DNA of 27,177 nucleotides from an uncultured Bacteroidales bacterium (GCA_900539915.1 UQDU01000028.1:1-27177), one strand, 5' to 3'; positions 7,698 to 16,645 are shown, counted from the stretch's first letter. Numbers and translations: made by a program. The notes: generated from the sequence alone by a model not told the origin.

Positions 7698-8621
7698 ATG
7701 GTAAAGCATTGTTTTTTGACAGCCTGCGTGGCTGCTGTCATGTTGGCGTGTTCGCCGGGCAGACAGGCTAAAGGTGGAGACAATCTGTCATACGAGGCTT
7801 TAAAGCAGCGTATCGACAGCATTATTACCGGGAAGCCCGGACAGTTTGGCATTGCGCTCATTGTGGACGGCAGGGATACTGTGACGGTCAACAATAGTGA
7901 CGATTATCCGCTTATGAGCATGTTTAAGCTCCATGAGGCTATCGGTGTGTGCCACATGTTGGATACGAGAGGCATCGGTCTTGACAGCGTGATGGCTATT
8001 GACAGGGCGCAGCTTGACCCGGACACATGGAGCCCGATGCTTAAGGAACATCGATCTCGGAAAATCTCTCAGCCGATAGGCCGGCTTATCGACTATACAT
8101 TGATAGACAGCGACAACAATGCGAGCAATCTGCTCTTTGATTCAATCGCATCTGTGGCTTATGCTGACAGCCTTGTGGATGCTTTGATACCCGGGCGAGG
8201 TTTCAGGCTCATATGGAGGGAGTCGGATATGAAAGCTGACCATCGGAGGGCTTATGACAACGTGACTTCACCGTTGGCCTATGCTTCACTTGTCAGCAGG
8301 GTATTCACTGACAGCATTGTGAGCGAGGAGAAACAGAACCATATCAAGAATGCAATGTTGCGCTGCAATACTGGCATGTCGCGTCTGGCTGCGCCTCTTG
8401 TATCGGAGAAGGGCGTGATGTTCGGCCACCGCACCGGGTCAGGCTATGTCAACGAGCGAGGAGAGATTGTGGCTGTCAATGACGGCGGCTTCGTGACTTT
8501 GCCATCCGGGAAGTCATATGCAATAGTAGTCCTTGTCAAAGATTATGCCGGGCCGCAGGAAGATGCCGAAGCCGTCATGGCGGAAATCTCAAAGGCCGTC
8601 TATGATTACATCACCAAATGA
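7698..8621 (+). CDS. Class A beta-lactamase, CfxA/CepA-like
   Basis: Serine beta-lactamase that opens the ring of penicillins or cephalosporins in the periplasm. The protein is 307 aa, with a signal sequence and possible lipoprotein cysteine Cys18 (VMLAC). Catalytic motifs: S74-M-F-K77 (SxxK), S138-D-N140 (SDN), and Glu175 in RESDM, at the omega-loop position of this subclass, followed by AYDN. The usual KTG triad is R245-T-G247, preceded by His244. Replacement of that lysine by arginine is known from carbenicillinases of the RTG type. Length and motif order match the subclass A2 enzymes of Bacteroidetes. The gene looks chromosomal and housekeeping in context; no mobile element flanks it. The substrate range cannot be read from the sequence. 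Confidence 0.9.
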   Translation: MVKHCFLTACVAAVMLACSPGRQAKGGDNLSYEALKQRIDSIITGKPGQFGIALIVDGRDTVTVNNSDDYPLMSMFKLHEAIGVCHMLDTRGIGLDSVMAIDRAQLDPDTWSPMLKEHRSRKISQPIGRLIDYTLIDSDNNASNLLFDSIASVAYADSLVDALIPGRGFRLIWRESDMKADHRRAYDNVTSPLAYASLVSRVFTDSIVSEEKQNHIKNAMLRCNTGMSRLAAPLVSEKGVMFGHRTGSGYVNERGEIVAVNDGGFVTLPSGKSYAIVVLVKDYAGPQEDAEAVMAEISKAVYDYITK

Positions 8622-8647
8622 TGGCAGACGGTCAGTATATAGAAGAG

Positions 8648-9175
8648 TTATAGAATCTTTTCAAGCAACACGAGGTCTACGGAGCCATGACCGCCAAAGA
8701 AATCGGCTTTGACGATGCCTATCTCTGAGAATCCGAATCGCGGATAAAAACGTCGGGCTCGAGCATTGCAAGCCTGTGTGTCTATCCGCAACGCTTTGCA
8801 ACCGAGGGAACGTCCCATTGAGATATAGTATTCCACAAGCGCGTTTCCATAGCCCTTGTGTGGATAATCCGGGTCAATGACGAGCGTATGCAGCACGAGA
8901 ATATCTTCGTCAGCTGCCCGGAGCTTCCATTGCCCCAGCGCATATTCAGGCAGCTGTGTCTTGTTGATGATGGCAGCACCGCGTATGTCGCCATCATGCT
9001 CCAACACATATAGATGACCGTTGCGTAGTGCGTTTGTAGCAGTGGCACGTGTCGGATATACACCACGTTTCCACCCTATGACGCATCTCCCGGCCTCTTC
9101 GCTTGTGTGAAGCGCATCATATATTCTTTCAATCGCATCCAAATCTGATGCCGTAGCTTTGCGTACCATTGGCAA
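8648..9175 (-). CDS. GNAT-family N-acetyltransferase
   Basis: Transfers an acyl group from acyl-CoA to an unknown amine. The protein is 175 aa and has the fold from the first strand (MVRKATASDLDAIERIYDAL) to motif A at about 107-125 (HTLVIDPDYPHKGYGNALV), where HKGYGNA is the pyrophosphate-binding loop. Motif B follows (CNARARRFYPRFGF). Two ATG codons are possible, at 9175 and 9169; the first is given. It converges on the beta-lactamase gene with 26 nt between the stops and no clear terminator. The substrate cannot be predicted. Confidence 0.85.
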   Translation of the reverse strand: MPMVRKATASDLDAIERIYDALHTSEEAGRCVIGWKRGVYPTRATATNALRNGHLYVLEHDGDIRGAAIINKTQLPEYALGQWKLRAADEDILVLHTLVIDPDYPHKGYGNALVEYYISMGRSLGCKALRIDTQACNARARRFYPRFGFSEIGIVKADFFGGHGSVDLVLLEKIL

Positions 9176-9419
9176 TAAATTTTAATGGTGTAAAGTTACC
9201 GATAAATTTTGTCCTATCAGGGTAGTTTTGAACTTTATCGCAGAATCATTGATAATGGACTAAATTGGCACAGGCTTGCAATGGCTGGCTCTTGGAAAAT
9301 TACGGGAATATGGCTAATTTTACGAAAACGCAAAATAACCCACAATGAGAAAAACGGTAATATCGCTTTTTGCGTGATAATCTCCGTATTAGTTTATAAC
9401 TTTATGAATGTGTGACGAT

Positions 9420-10361
9420 ATGGCAAAAAATATTTTGGTGGCACTGATGATGTGTCTGGCATCTTTAGGCGTTTCTGCGGCTGATAGGGTTACGGAAGTA
9501 TATGATGTGGTGGGAACGGATACTTTGCGGCTTGATTTTTACAGGGCGCAGTCTGATACGCTTGCACCGGCCATGATATTTGCTTTCGGCGGAGGGTTCA
9601 AGGGCGGTCAGCGCGACCATGAATCTTTCATGCCCATGTTTGAATATCTGACACGTAATGGCATATCTGTAGTGTCTGTTGACTATCGGACTATGCTTGG
9701 CCGCGTCTCGGCTGCCGACATGATGTCGCCTGAAGGGTTCAAGTCAAATCTGATTGCGGCTATTGACACCGCTGTTACAGATTTTATTTCTGCAACGGCT
9801 TATGTCGTGAATAGAAAAGCCAGGGAGTGGGAGATTGACCCCGGGAAGATATTTGCTTGTGGCTCGAGTGCCGGCGCGATTACAGTGTTGCAGACTGAAT
9901 ATGACATATGCAACGGTGATGAGGCTTTTCTGACTTCATACGCATTGCCTGAATCGTTTAACTATGCCGGAGTGATAGCAATGGCCGGGGCGATATGCTC
10001 CCAAGGCTCACCACGGTGGGGCACAACTCCATGTCCGCTGTTGATGTTTCATGGTGATGCCGATGCGATAGTGCCTTTTGATCAGGCAGTCCTCGGAGAT
10101 TTCGGCCTTTGGGGCTCCAATGCCGTCAGCACGGGATTGGCGGAGGGCGGTATTCCACACCGTTTCCATCGGGTCAACGGCGCCTCGCATGAAGTTTCCG
10201 GGACTCCGATGTCACGCTATTGCGGTGAAATATATGATTTCATAAAATCAGTCTGCCGCAACGAAGAAAAAAGCATAGTGAATACCACGGAGTACATACC
10301 CGGCCAGCCTCCCTACAAGACTGATTTTACCATCATCGACTATATCAAAGCCAACATGTGA
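9420..10361 (+). CDS. Secreted alpha/beta-hydrolase (carboxylesterase-like)
   Basis: Serine hydrolase of 313 aa with a signal peptide (MAKNILVALMMCLASLGVSA, cleavage near residue 21). An oxyanion-hole element FGGGFKGG is at 56-63. The nucleophile is Ser150 in G-S-S-A-G, the acid is probably Asp215 in HGDADAIVPFD, and His257 in ASHEV completes the triad. This is the layout of BD-FAE/acetyl-xylan-esterase-like hydrolases of gut Bacteroidetes, which remove acyl groups from plant polysaccharides or small esters. The frame extends to a GTG at 9408, but the ATG at 9420 opens the signal peptide and is preferred. Ester substrate unknown. Confidence 0.85.
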   Translation: MAKNILVALMMCLASLGVSAADRVTEVYDVVGTDTLRLDFYRAQSDTLAPAMIFAFGGGFKGGQRDHESFMPMFEYLTRNGISVVSVDYRTMLGRVSAADMMSPEGFKSNLIAAIDTAVTDFISATAYVVNRKAREWEIDPGKIFACGSSAGAITVLQTEYDICNGDEAFLTSYALPESFNYAGVIAMAGAICSQGSPRWGTTPCPLLMFHGDADAIVPFDQAVLGDFGLWGSNAVSTGLAEGGIPHRFHRVNGASHEVSGTPMSRYCGEIYDFIKSVCRNEEKSIVNTTEYIPGQPPYKTDFTIIDYIKANM

Positions 10362-10403
10362 CCCGCCACATAAATCTCCAGAGAGGTAAAAATCGGCTGA
10401 GTT

Positions 10404-10434
10404 TTTGAAAAGTGGTAAAAAGAGCGTATATTTG
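10404..10434 (+). promoter_or_regulatory. tRNA-Leu promoter
   Basis: TTTG (10404-10407), 19 nt spacer, TATATTTG (10427-10434): an exact match to the Bacteroidetes consensus. The tRNA begins 37 nt downstream of the box. Confidence 0.8.
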
Positions 10435-10445
10435 TCATCGTTTTT

Positions 10446-10461
10446 ACGGCGGTATCGCCGT
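10446..10461 (+). other. Hairpin in the tRNA-Leu leader
   Basis: ACGGCG pairs perfectly with CGCCGT around a GTAT loop, in the short 5' leader just before the tRNA. It may guide RNase P or simply stabilise the leader. Confidence 0.4.
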
Positions 10462-10471
10462 CACCAAGGTA

Positions 10472-10555
10472 GCTCGAATGGTGGAATGGTAGACACGAGG
10501 GACTTAAAATCCCTTGACCATTGCGGTTGTGCGGGTTCGAGTCCCGCTTCGAGCA
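10472..10555 (+). tRNA. tRNA-Leu (anticodon TAA)
   Basis: The acceptor stem GCTCGAA (10472-10478) pairs with TTCGAGC (10548-10554), with discriminator A at 10555. The anticodon arm is GGGACTTAAAATCCC with TAA in the loop. A long variable arm, as required for leucine tRNAs, and a T arm GCGGGTTCGAGTCCCGC follow. CCA is not encoded. Confidence 0.95.
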
Positions 10556-10577
10556 CTGTCAATATTACTTTTTCCAA

Positions 10578-10617
10578 ATTCCCGGGTTTGCCAAGGCATA
10601 TATCCGGGAATCTTGTT
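10578..10617 (+). terminator. Terminator after tRNA-Leu
   Basis: ATTCCCGG (10578-10585) pairs with CCGGGAAT (10604-10611), followed by CTTGTTTTG. The 18-nt loop is long; the position directly after the tRNA supports the call. Confidence 0.5.
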
Positions 10618-10650
10618 TTGTCCTCTACATCCTCTCACTGAATCGTCTAT

Positions 10651-12021
10651 ATGGCTGAAGAATTGAAGAAATCATCACAGATTGACATGCTCCACGGGCC
10701 GCTATGGGGCAAAATCTTCATGTTCACGGTGCCGTTGATAGCGAGCGGCATCTTGCAGCAGTCATTCAACGCTGTTGACGTGGCCATGATAGGACGATAT
10801 TCTACGAGCCAGGCCATAGCGGCAGTGGGAAGCAACGGCCCCATCATCAGCATACTTGTCAATCTGTTTCTCGGCATAGCGGTCGGAGCCAATGTGGTGA
10901 TTGCCAATTATCTCGGACACCGTGACCTCAATGCTGTCAGGCGTTCCATCTCCACCGTGGCCGTGATAGCGGTGCTTTCGGGATTGTTGCTGCTGGGGCT
11001 GGGCGTGTGTCTTGCGCGTCCGATATTGGAGGCGATGAGTGCTCCGCCCGATGTGATAGATCTGGCCACCACGTATCTGCGTATATATTTCTGTGGCATG
11101 CCGTTTGCCATGATATATAATTTCGGCTCTGCAATCATGCGCAGTATAGGTGATACTAAACTGCCATTTTACTCCCTGCTCGTAGCCACGGTGTGTAACT
11201 TTGTGCTTGACTGGCTGTTTGTCGCTGTGTTTGATTTCGGGGTCGACGGTGTGGCATGGGCCACCGTCATTTCCAATGGCGTCAATGCCGCGATAATAGT
11301 GTACTTCCTCACTCGCGAGCCTGAACCTGTGACACTGCATCTCGGGCATTGGGTACTGCATAGGTCCGACTTCCGTAAGATGCTCCGTATCGGCATACCT
11401 GCCGGATTACAGGGTATGGTGTTCTCGATTTCCAACATATTCATACAATCGGCCATCAACAAATTCGGCTCTGACGCTATAGCCGGCAGTGCGGCGGCTC
11501 TGACCTACGAGGTGTATTGCTATTATATCATAGCCGGTTTCTGTGCCGCTACCATAGCGTTTACCGGGCAGAATTACGGAGCCGGTAATGTGGAGCGGTG
11601 CCGTAAGGTGGTGCGCATCTGCATGACCTACAGCGTAGTGTTGTGTGGGGTCGCCAATCTGCTTATCGTGTGGCAAGGTACCGCCTGTCTTGGTGTGTTT
11701 TCAAGCGACCCCGAGGTGGTGAAGTACGGTCTGATGCGTTTCCATACGGTGCTGATGCTTCAGTGCATGGCCAGTAGCTACGAGGTTTCGGGGTCGTATA
11801 TGCGAGCTCTCGGCTACTCTATGACTCCTATGGTGCTGACCATATTCGGCACATGTGTGCTGCGCCTGATGTGGATATACACTTATGCAGCCTGGCATCC
11901 GTCATTTGACGTGTTGATGAGCATCTATCCCATAACGTGGACCATTACAGGTGTGATGGTGATAACCGCTGCCCTGATAGTGCAGCGTAGAGCATTCAGG
12001 AAGTTGCAGCCGGTCAGTTGA
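10651..12021 (+). CDS. MATE-family multidrug/solute exporter
   Basis: Inner-membrane exporter of 456 aa driven by Na+ or H+. It has the family's usual length and about twelve hydrophobic segments in two homologous halves: the first opens LWGKIFMFTVPLIASGILQQ, the second FRKMLRIGIPAGLQGMVFSI. Motifs such as FNAVDVAMIGRY, NFVLDWLFV and AATIAFTGQNYGAGN are characteristic. The ATG at 10651 follows a short leader after the tRNA-Leu terminator. The last 8 nt overlap the end of the convergent yqgE gene. Substrate unknown. Confidence 0.93.
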   Translation: MAEELKKSSQIDMLHGPLWGKIFMFTVPLIASGILQQSFNAVDVAMIGRYSTSQAIAAVGSNGPIISILVNLFLGIAVGANVVIANYLGHRDLNAVRRSISTVAVIAVLSGLLLLGLGVCLARPILEAMSAPPDVIDLATTYLRIYFCGMPFAMIYNFGSAIMRSIGDTKLPFYSLLVATVCNFVLDWLFVAVFDFGVDGVAWATVISNGVNAAIIVYFLTREPEPVTLHLGHWVLHRSDFRKMLRIGIPAGLQGMVFSISNIFIQSAINKFGSDAIAGSAAALTYEVYCYYIIAGFCAATIAFTGQNYGAGNVERCRKVVRICMTYSVVLCGVANLLIVWQGTACLGVFSSDPEVVKYGLMRFHTVLMLQCMASSYEVSGSYMRALGYSMTPMVLTIFGTCVLRLMWIYTYAAWHPSFDVLMSIYPITWTITGVMVITAALIVQRRAFRKLQPVS

Positions 12022-12625
12022 GCGACGGATTTTTAGGATGGAGCAGCCACTGCTTGTATTCCTTGCCCAGCAGACGCACTGTCTTGTGCCAGTAAGCATC
12101 TTCGCTTCCTGTCAGAGCCTCCTCGGCCGAGAGGACCGACGGGCTGACAGCCCAGACATTTTCCATGCACTCTTTTTCAAGCTGCTTGGGCTCCCATCCG
12201 CTGTAGCCTATGAAGAATCGGAGGCGTCCGTCTAGCGGATAGCCTGAATTGACGTAATCGGTGATTGTGGCGAAATCACGGCCTATATACAGTCCGTCGC
12301 TCACCTCTATGTCGTCAGGAAACAGATGGCCGAGAGCATGGATGAAAAATATACGGTCAGAAGCCACCGGCCCTCCGCAGAATACAGGCACCGGGTCCTC
12401 TCGCTTGATGGCCGGCAAAACGTCCTGTAGCTTTGTGCCGGTGATTACATTGTTCATGACCACACCCATGGCTCCGTCCTCGCGTGAATAGTCCACCAGC
12501 GAGATAACCGAGTGGTTGAAATACCCTTCGCGCAGAAAAGGCTCGGCCACAAGGATATTGCCCGGGAAAATGTCGCGGTGCACTACCTTGATGTCAAATA
12601 TGCCATGGTCATTGATTCGTTTCAT
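12014..12625 (-). CDS. yqgE: YqgE/AlgH family protein (UPF0301)
   Basis: Conserved protein of 203 aa whose biochemical function is unknown; AlgH was linked to alginate regulation in Pseudomonas. The family core is clear: GNILVAEPFL, GAMGVVMNNVI, VFCGGPVASDRIFFIHAL, RFFIGYSGWEPKQLE. Start and ligA stop overlap by 4 nt (12622-12625), so it is translated from the ligA mRNA. The 3' end overlaps the MATE gene on the other strand by 8 nt, leaving no room for a terminator. Confidence 0.92.
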   Translation of the reverse strand: MKRINDHGIFDIKVVHRDIFPGNILVAEPFLREGYFNHSVISLVDYSREDGAMGVVMNNVITGTKLQDVLPAIKREDPVPVFCGGPVASDRIFFIHALGHLFPDDIEVSDGLYIGRDFATITDYVNSGYPLDGRLRFFIGYSGWEPKQLEKECMENVWAVSPSVLSAEEALTGSEDAYWHKTVRLLGKEYKQWLLHPKNPSLN

Positions 12626-14640
12626 TGTCCGTCAGCTATCATGTTAAGAAATTCATCTTCATTGATGACGGGCACACCGAGCGACCGGGCTTTTTCCAAT
12701 TTGGCAGGCCCCATGTTGTCGCCGGCGAGGATGAACGATGTCTTTTTGGAAACAGACCCTGCGTTCTTGCCTCCATGCCGTTCGATCATGTCCTTGTATT
12801 CGTCACGTGAGTGTCGGGTGAATGTGCCTGAGATGACCACTGTCTTGCCCGTAAGCTGGTCGCCCGAGGAAAGGCCTTCCTGCTCTGTGACCGACATCTG
12901 CAGCCCGGCTTTGCGTAGACGCTCCACATTGTCGCGGTTGGCAGGCTGGCTGAAATAATCTATGATGCTGTTGGCTATGCGTGGACCCACATCTTCTATT
13001 TCTGTCAGCTGTTCGGCTGAGAGGGACATCAGTGCGTCTATGCTTTTGACGCTTTTTGCAAGCCGCTTTGATACGGTTTCGCCACAAAACGGTATGGACA
13101 GCGCATATAACACGCGCTCAAAAGGAACATCTACAGTGGCGCGTATGCCGTCGATTATGCGTTCGGCACTGCGGCGTCCGGTATGCTCGAGCTTCATCAG
13201 TTGCTCGGCAGTGAGGTCATAGAGGTCGGCCGGGACTCTGACAAGTCCGGCGTCATACAGGAGCTCCACGGTCTCCTCGCCGATGCCGTCGATATCCATC
13301 ATGCGGCGACCGGCAAAATGTTCGATGCGTCCCTTGAGCTGTGGAGGACATCCCCATCGGTTGGGACACATCCATGCAGCTTCGCCGTCTTCGCGGATGA
13401 GCGGTGTGCCGCATGCCGGACAATGGGTGACAAACCTTACCGGGTCAGCTCCCGGTTTGCGGCCGTTCTCGTCAACTCCGGTTATCTTCGGTATGATTTC
13501 GCCGCCCTTTTCCACATAGAGCATGTCATGCTCATGGATGTCAAGGGTGCGTATGATGTCTTCGTTGTGTAGTGAAGCTCGCTTCACTATCGTGCCTGAG
13601 AGCAACACGGGTTCAAGATTGGCCACAGGTGTCACTATGCCCATTCGCCCCACTTCAAATGATACGAAACGTAGCTCGGTCAATGCGCGTTCGGCTTGGA
13701 ATTTGTAGGCTATGGCCCACCGCGGCGACTTGGCTCGGTAGCCGAGATTGAGCTGCTGGCGTAGAGAATTTACCTTGAATACAAGGCCGTCCGTAGCCAC
13801 AGGCAGCTCTTTACGGGCTACGTCCCAATGCTTTATGAAGGCATCCACTTCGTCAGTGGTCTCTAACGGCTTCATTATGTCGCTGACCTTGAATCCCCAC
13901 TGTCGTGCAGCCATTATATTGTCATAGTGGTTGTCATAGGGGAGGTCTTCGGAGAGTATATAGTAGAAGTAGGCATCCAGTCCGCGTCGGGCTACTTCGG
14001 CGGAGTTCTGCAGTTTGAGAGTTCCCGATGCGGCATTACGAGGGTTGGCAAATAGAGGCTCTTCGTTAAACTCACGCTCTGCGTTCAGACGGTCAAATTC
14101 CTTCCACGGAAGCAGTATCTCGCCGCGTATCTCAAATCGGCTGGGCCATCCGCTGCCTCTCAGCGACAGGGGTATGCTGCGTATGGTGCGGACATTGTCG
14201 GTGACCACATCGCCTTTCTCGCCGTCGCCTCGGGTGACAGCTCTGACAAGCCGGCCTTCTTCATAAATCAGAGAGATGGAGGTACCGTCATATTTCATTT
14301 CGCCCACTATGGTGACTTTCTCGCCGTTGAGGTCTTTCTGGGCGCGTCTGACGAAGTCATCTACCTCTTCCACGGTATAGGTGTTGCTCAGGGAGAGCAT
14401 CGGGTAGATGTGGGCAGCCTGGGTGAAACCCTTGGTGATGTCACTGCCCACGCGCCGTGTGGGGCTGTTGGGGTCGTCAAATTGTGGATACTCCTGTTCG
14501 AGCCGCTCAAGCTCTTTGAGCTTCTGGTCAAAGTCGTAGTCGGAGATGGTCGGACTGTTGAGCACATAGTAGTTATGGTTATGCTCATCGAGTTCGGCGC
14601 GTAGCGATGATATGCGTGAGAGTGCCTCTTCGGGGGTCAT
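12622..14640 (-). CDS. ligA: NAD-dependent DNA ligase
   Basis: Seals nicks in replication and repair using NAD+. The protein is 672 aa, the standard length. Domains in order: Ia NAD-binding helices (about 1-70, with NHNYYVLNSPTISDYDFD), the adenylation domain with nucleophile Lys116 in EMKYDGTS, an OB fold, a four-cysteine zinc finger (CPACGTPL ... MCPNRWGC, about 405-430), helix-hairpin-helix repeats, and a BRCT domain from about 595 (LTGKTVVISGTFTRHSRDEY). All main features are intact. It sits between capA and yqgE with 4-nt overlaps on both sides. Confidence 0.97.
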   Translation of the reverse strand: MTPEEALSRISSLRAELDEHNHNYYVLNSPTISDYDFDQKLKELERLEQEYPQFDDPNSPTRRVGSDITKGFTQAAHIYPMLSLSNTYTVEEVDDFVRRAQKDLNGEKVTIVGEMKYDGTSISLIYEEGRLVRAVTRGDGEKGDVVTDNVRTIRSIPLSLRGSGWPSRFEIRGEILLPWKEFDRLNAEREFNEEPLFANPRNAASGTLKLQNSAEVARRGLDAYFYYILSEDLPYDNHYDNIMAARQWGFKVSDIMKPLETTDEVDAFIKHWDVARKELPVATDGLVFKVNSLRQQLNLGYRAKSPRWAIAYKFQAERALTELRFVSFEVGRMGIVTPVANLEPVLLSGTIVKRASLHNEDIIRTLDIHEHDMLYVEKGGEIIPKITGVDENGRKPGADPVRFVTHCPACGTPLIREDGEAAWMCPNRWGCPPQLKGRIEHFAGRRMMDIDGIGEETVELLYDAGLVRVPADLYDLTAEQLMKLEHTGRRSAERIIDGIRATVDVPFERVLYALSIPFCGETVSKRLAKSVKSIDALMSLSAEQLTEIEDVGPRIANSIIDYFSQPANRDNVERLRKAGLQMSVTEQEGLSSGDQLTGKTVVISGTFTRHSRDEYKDMIERHGGKNAGSVSKKTSFILAGDNMGPAKLEKARSLGVPVINEDEFLNMIADGQ

Positions 14641-15743
14641 TTTCGTGATATTTTGCCGTCGTTGGTGATGGTTAGTGGTGAGTCGGGGAAATCCTCGTGT
14701 GACAGCCGGGCCATGTGTGCGGCTACGCTATTGGTGGTGTCTTTGCGAGGTCCGATGCCTCTTTGCTGTATGAAGGAGTGAATCTGTCCGTTGACAAACC
14801 GTCCGTCAGGGCCTACTGTCACCGTCACTACGGGAGCATAGCCGTTGATGCCTTTGAGGTTGACGCGGTAGGGGGTGACGAAGTTGCCCAGGGAGTAGAT
14901 GATAAGGCGGTCGTTATAGAGCTCCAGGCCGCGTGTGACATGTGGCCCGTGGCCATAAACCACATCGGCTCCGGCATCTATGGCGCGGTGGGTGAATTTG
15001 CGCAGGTCGCCTCTGTCCTCCCCGAAGCATTGCTCCATGCCGGCAGGGACATGTGAGAATTTGGCTCCCTCACCGCCGCCGTGAAATGACACCACCGCTA
15101 TGTCGGCGCGTCGTTTGAGGTCTTTGACCACCCGGTCCACCTCCTCCATGTCGAGGATGCTGAGGGTGCCTTTGTTGTGGCCGAAGGCGGCAAATCCTAT
15201 CTTCTTGCCGTTGCGCTCTATGATGGCCGTCTCGCATCGGTCACGCAGGCCGGCGAACGCTATTCCTGACCGGCGCAAGGTGTTTTCGGTGGAACGCACA
15301 CCTTCGGGTCCGAAATCATTGATATGGTTGTTGGCTATCGACATGAAATCGATGCCGGCATTGACGAGGTTGGATGCGTAGGAGGTGGGGGTGCGGAAGG
15401 CGTAACAAAGTTTCGGATCGCCGCATCGTTTGACTGTCCCGCCGCGGTCAAGCAGCGTGCCTTCGTTATTTGACGCAGCTATGTCGGCTTTTGACAATAC
15501 GTCGCTTACATCTTTAAACAGGTCCTTGCCATCGTTGGCCGGCAGATAAGAGACTCCGTCCTCGGGAAATGTAGTGCCCTGCATTATATCGCCGGCAAAG
15601 GCAAATGTCACGCCTCTGCCTGATGGAGCCGTAGCGGCGGTTACAGGTTGCGCTGCATTGATTGTGACGCAGCAGCAAGCCGCAGCCACGAGTAATGAAA
15701 GGAATATTTTAAGTCGTCGGGGTGACGGAGCCATGTCTGTCAT
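14637..15743 (-). CDS. CapA-family secreted protein (PGA_cap metallophosphatase fold)
   Basis: Exported or membrane-anchored protein of 368 aa in the family of CapA, the poly-gamma-glutamate capsule protein. After a basic start (MTDMAPSPRRLKIFLSLLVA) comes one hydrophobic signal or anchor. The catalytic-fold motifs follow: FAGDIMQG, ASNNEGTL, SIANNHINDFG, SFHGGGEG and GHGPHVTRGLELY with IYSLGNFV. The reading frame extends to a TTG at 15788, but the ATG at 15743 (or 15734) gives a normal signal peptide. No other capB/C/D genes are present, so the role may differ from capsule synthesis. It leads the capA-ligA-yqgE unit. Confidence 0.85.
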   Translation of the reverse strand: MTDMAPSPRRLKIFLSLLVAAACCCVTINAAQPVTAATAPSGRGVTFAFAGDIMQGTTFPEDGVSYLPANDGKDLFKDVSDVLSKADIAASNNEGTLLDRGGTVKRCGDPKLCYAFRTPTSYASNLVNAGIDFMSIANNHINDFGPEGVRSTENTLRRSGIAFAGLRDRCETAIIERNGKKIGFAAFGHNKGTLSILDMEEVDRVVKDLKRRADIAVVSFHGGGEGAKFSHVPAGMEQCFGEDRGDLRKFTHRAIDAGADVVYGHGPHVTRGLELYNDRLIIYSLGNFVTPYRVNLKGINGYAPVVTVTVGPDGRFVNGQIHSFIQQRGIGPRKDTTNSVAAHMARLSHEDFPDSPLTITNDGKISRK

Positions 15744-15777
15744 AAATGTTGTTGGAGAGTAGATTAGTAACAAATAT

Positions 15778-15807
15778 CCCCGGCCCAATGGTTTTATCGA
15801 GCCGGGG
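15778..15807 (-). terminator. Hairpin between rubrerythrin and capA
   Basis: CCCCGGC (15778-15784) pairs with GCCGGGG (15801-15807). On the minus strand it follows the rubrerythrin stop by about 24 nt and is followed by ATATTTGTT, so it is a probable weak terminator; part of the transcription may read into capA. Confidence 0.5.
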
Positions 15808-15831
15808 AATATTATTTATTCCGTTGACGTG

Positions 15832-16380
15832 TTATTTTTTGAAATAACGGTCAAAGAGGCCCTTGAATCCGCGTCCATGACGGGCTTCGTCCTTGGCCAT
15901 CTCATGTACGGTGTCGTGTATCGCGTCGAGATTGAGCTCTTTGGCGCGGCGTGCGATGCGCATCTTGTCTTCGCAGGCACCTGACTCGGCGTTCATGCGC
16001 TTCTCGAGGTTGGTCTTGGTGTCCCAGACCACATCGCCGAGGAGTTCGGCAAACTTTGAAGCGTGTTCGGCTTCTTCCCATGCGTAACGCTTGAATGCTT
16101 CTGCGATTTCGGGGTAGCCTTCACGGTCAGCCTGACGTGACATGGCCAGATACATGCCTACTTCGGTGCATTCGCCGTTGAAGTGTGCATTGAGGTCGGC
16201 AATCATTTCGTCGTCGCAACCCTTGGCCACGCCGATTTCATGTTCTGTCACAAAATTGAGGGTATCTTCTACGAGTTCCTTGAACTTGCTTGCAGGTACT
16301 TTGCACTGGGGGCAGCGTTCGGGAGCTTCGTCACCTTCGTGTACATAGCCACAGACGGTGCATATCCATTTCTTTTTCAT
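15832..16380 (-). CDS. Reverse rubrerythrin
   Basis: Peroxide-reducing non-haem iron protein of anaerobes, 182 aa, cytoplasmic. The order is the reverse type: the rubredoxin-like Fe(Cys)4 domain is N-terminal (C7-T-V-C10-GY and C23-P-Q-C26), followed by the ferritin-like diiron four-helix domain from about residue 45. Diiron ligands appear in GECTEVGMYLAM, EEAEHASKF and DEARHGRGF. It has its own promoter (16478-16509) with a leader of roughly 90 nt, and a hairpin after it. Oxidative-stress control is likely from the family, but no regulator site was identified. Confidence 0.93.
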   Translation of the reverse strand: MKKKWICTVCGYVHEGDEAPERCPQCKVPASKFKELVEDTLNFVTEHEIGVAKGCDDEMIADLNAHFNGECTEVGMYLAMSRQADREGYPEIAEAFKRYAWEEAEHASKFAELLGDVVWDTKTNLEKRMNAESGACEDKMRIARRAKELNLDAIHDTVHEMAKDEARHGRGFKGLFDRYFKK

Positions 16381-16477
16381 AAAGATAACAATTGGGTTTT
16401 ATTACGTTAGTGATAATAGTTTCAGATTTCATTGAGACCGATTTGACATCGGGGCGCAATGTCTGTTACTTCATATG

Positions 16478-16509
16478 CAAAAGTAGTTATTTCGTATGAT
16501 TGATGCAAT
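16478..16509 (-). promoter_or_regulatory. Rubrerythrin promoter
   Basis: Minus strand TACTTTTG (16478-16485) fits TAnnTTTG, with ATTG (16506-16509) 20 nt upstream. The leader to the ATG is about 90 nt. The rest of 16381-16592 shows no gene. Confidence 0.55.
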
Positions 16510-16591
16510 ATGCTTGAGTTTAATATTGCATAACGGATGCTTAATTATTGCAAATGCACCGTGAAGGTTATAAAAACGACCTCTGAATGCT

Positions 16592-16645
16592 TTATAAAAA
16601 GCAAGCCGGAGCCGCGGCATATCCACATATGCGTCGGCTCCGGCT
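16592..16645 (-). terminator. Strong terminator of the glutaminase-like gene
   Basis: CGGCTCCGGCT (16635-16645) pairs perfectly with AGCCGGAGCCG (16604-16614), with GCATAT/ATATGC extending the stem inside. On the minus strand it is followed by TGCTTTTTATA. It lies 30 nt after the stop at 16675. Confidence 0.85.

Noticed and set aside
9209..9415. 68-aa ORF before the esterase
   Set aside because: It starts at a TTG with no promoter match; the sequence is low in recognisable structure and the stretch is AT-rich leader. Nothing supports it.
10405..10641. 78-aa ORF across the tRNA-Leu
   Set aside because: It runs through the promoter, tRNA and terminator, so it is a chance frame.
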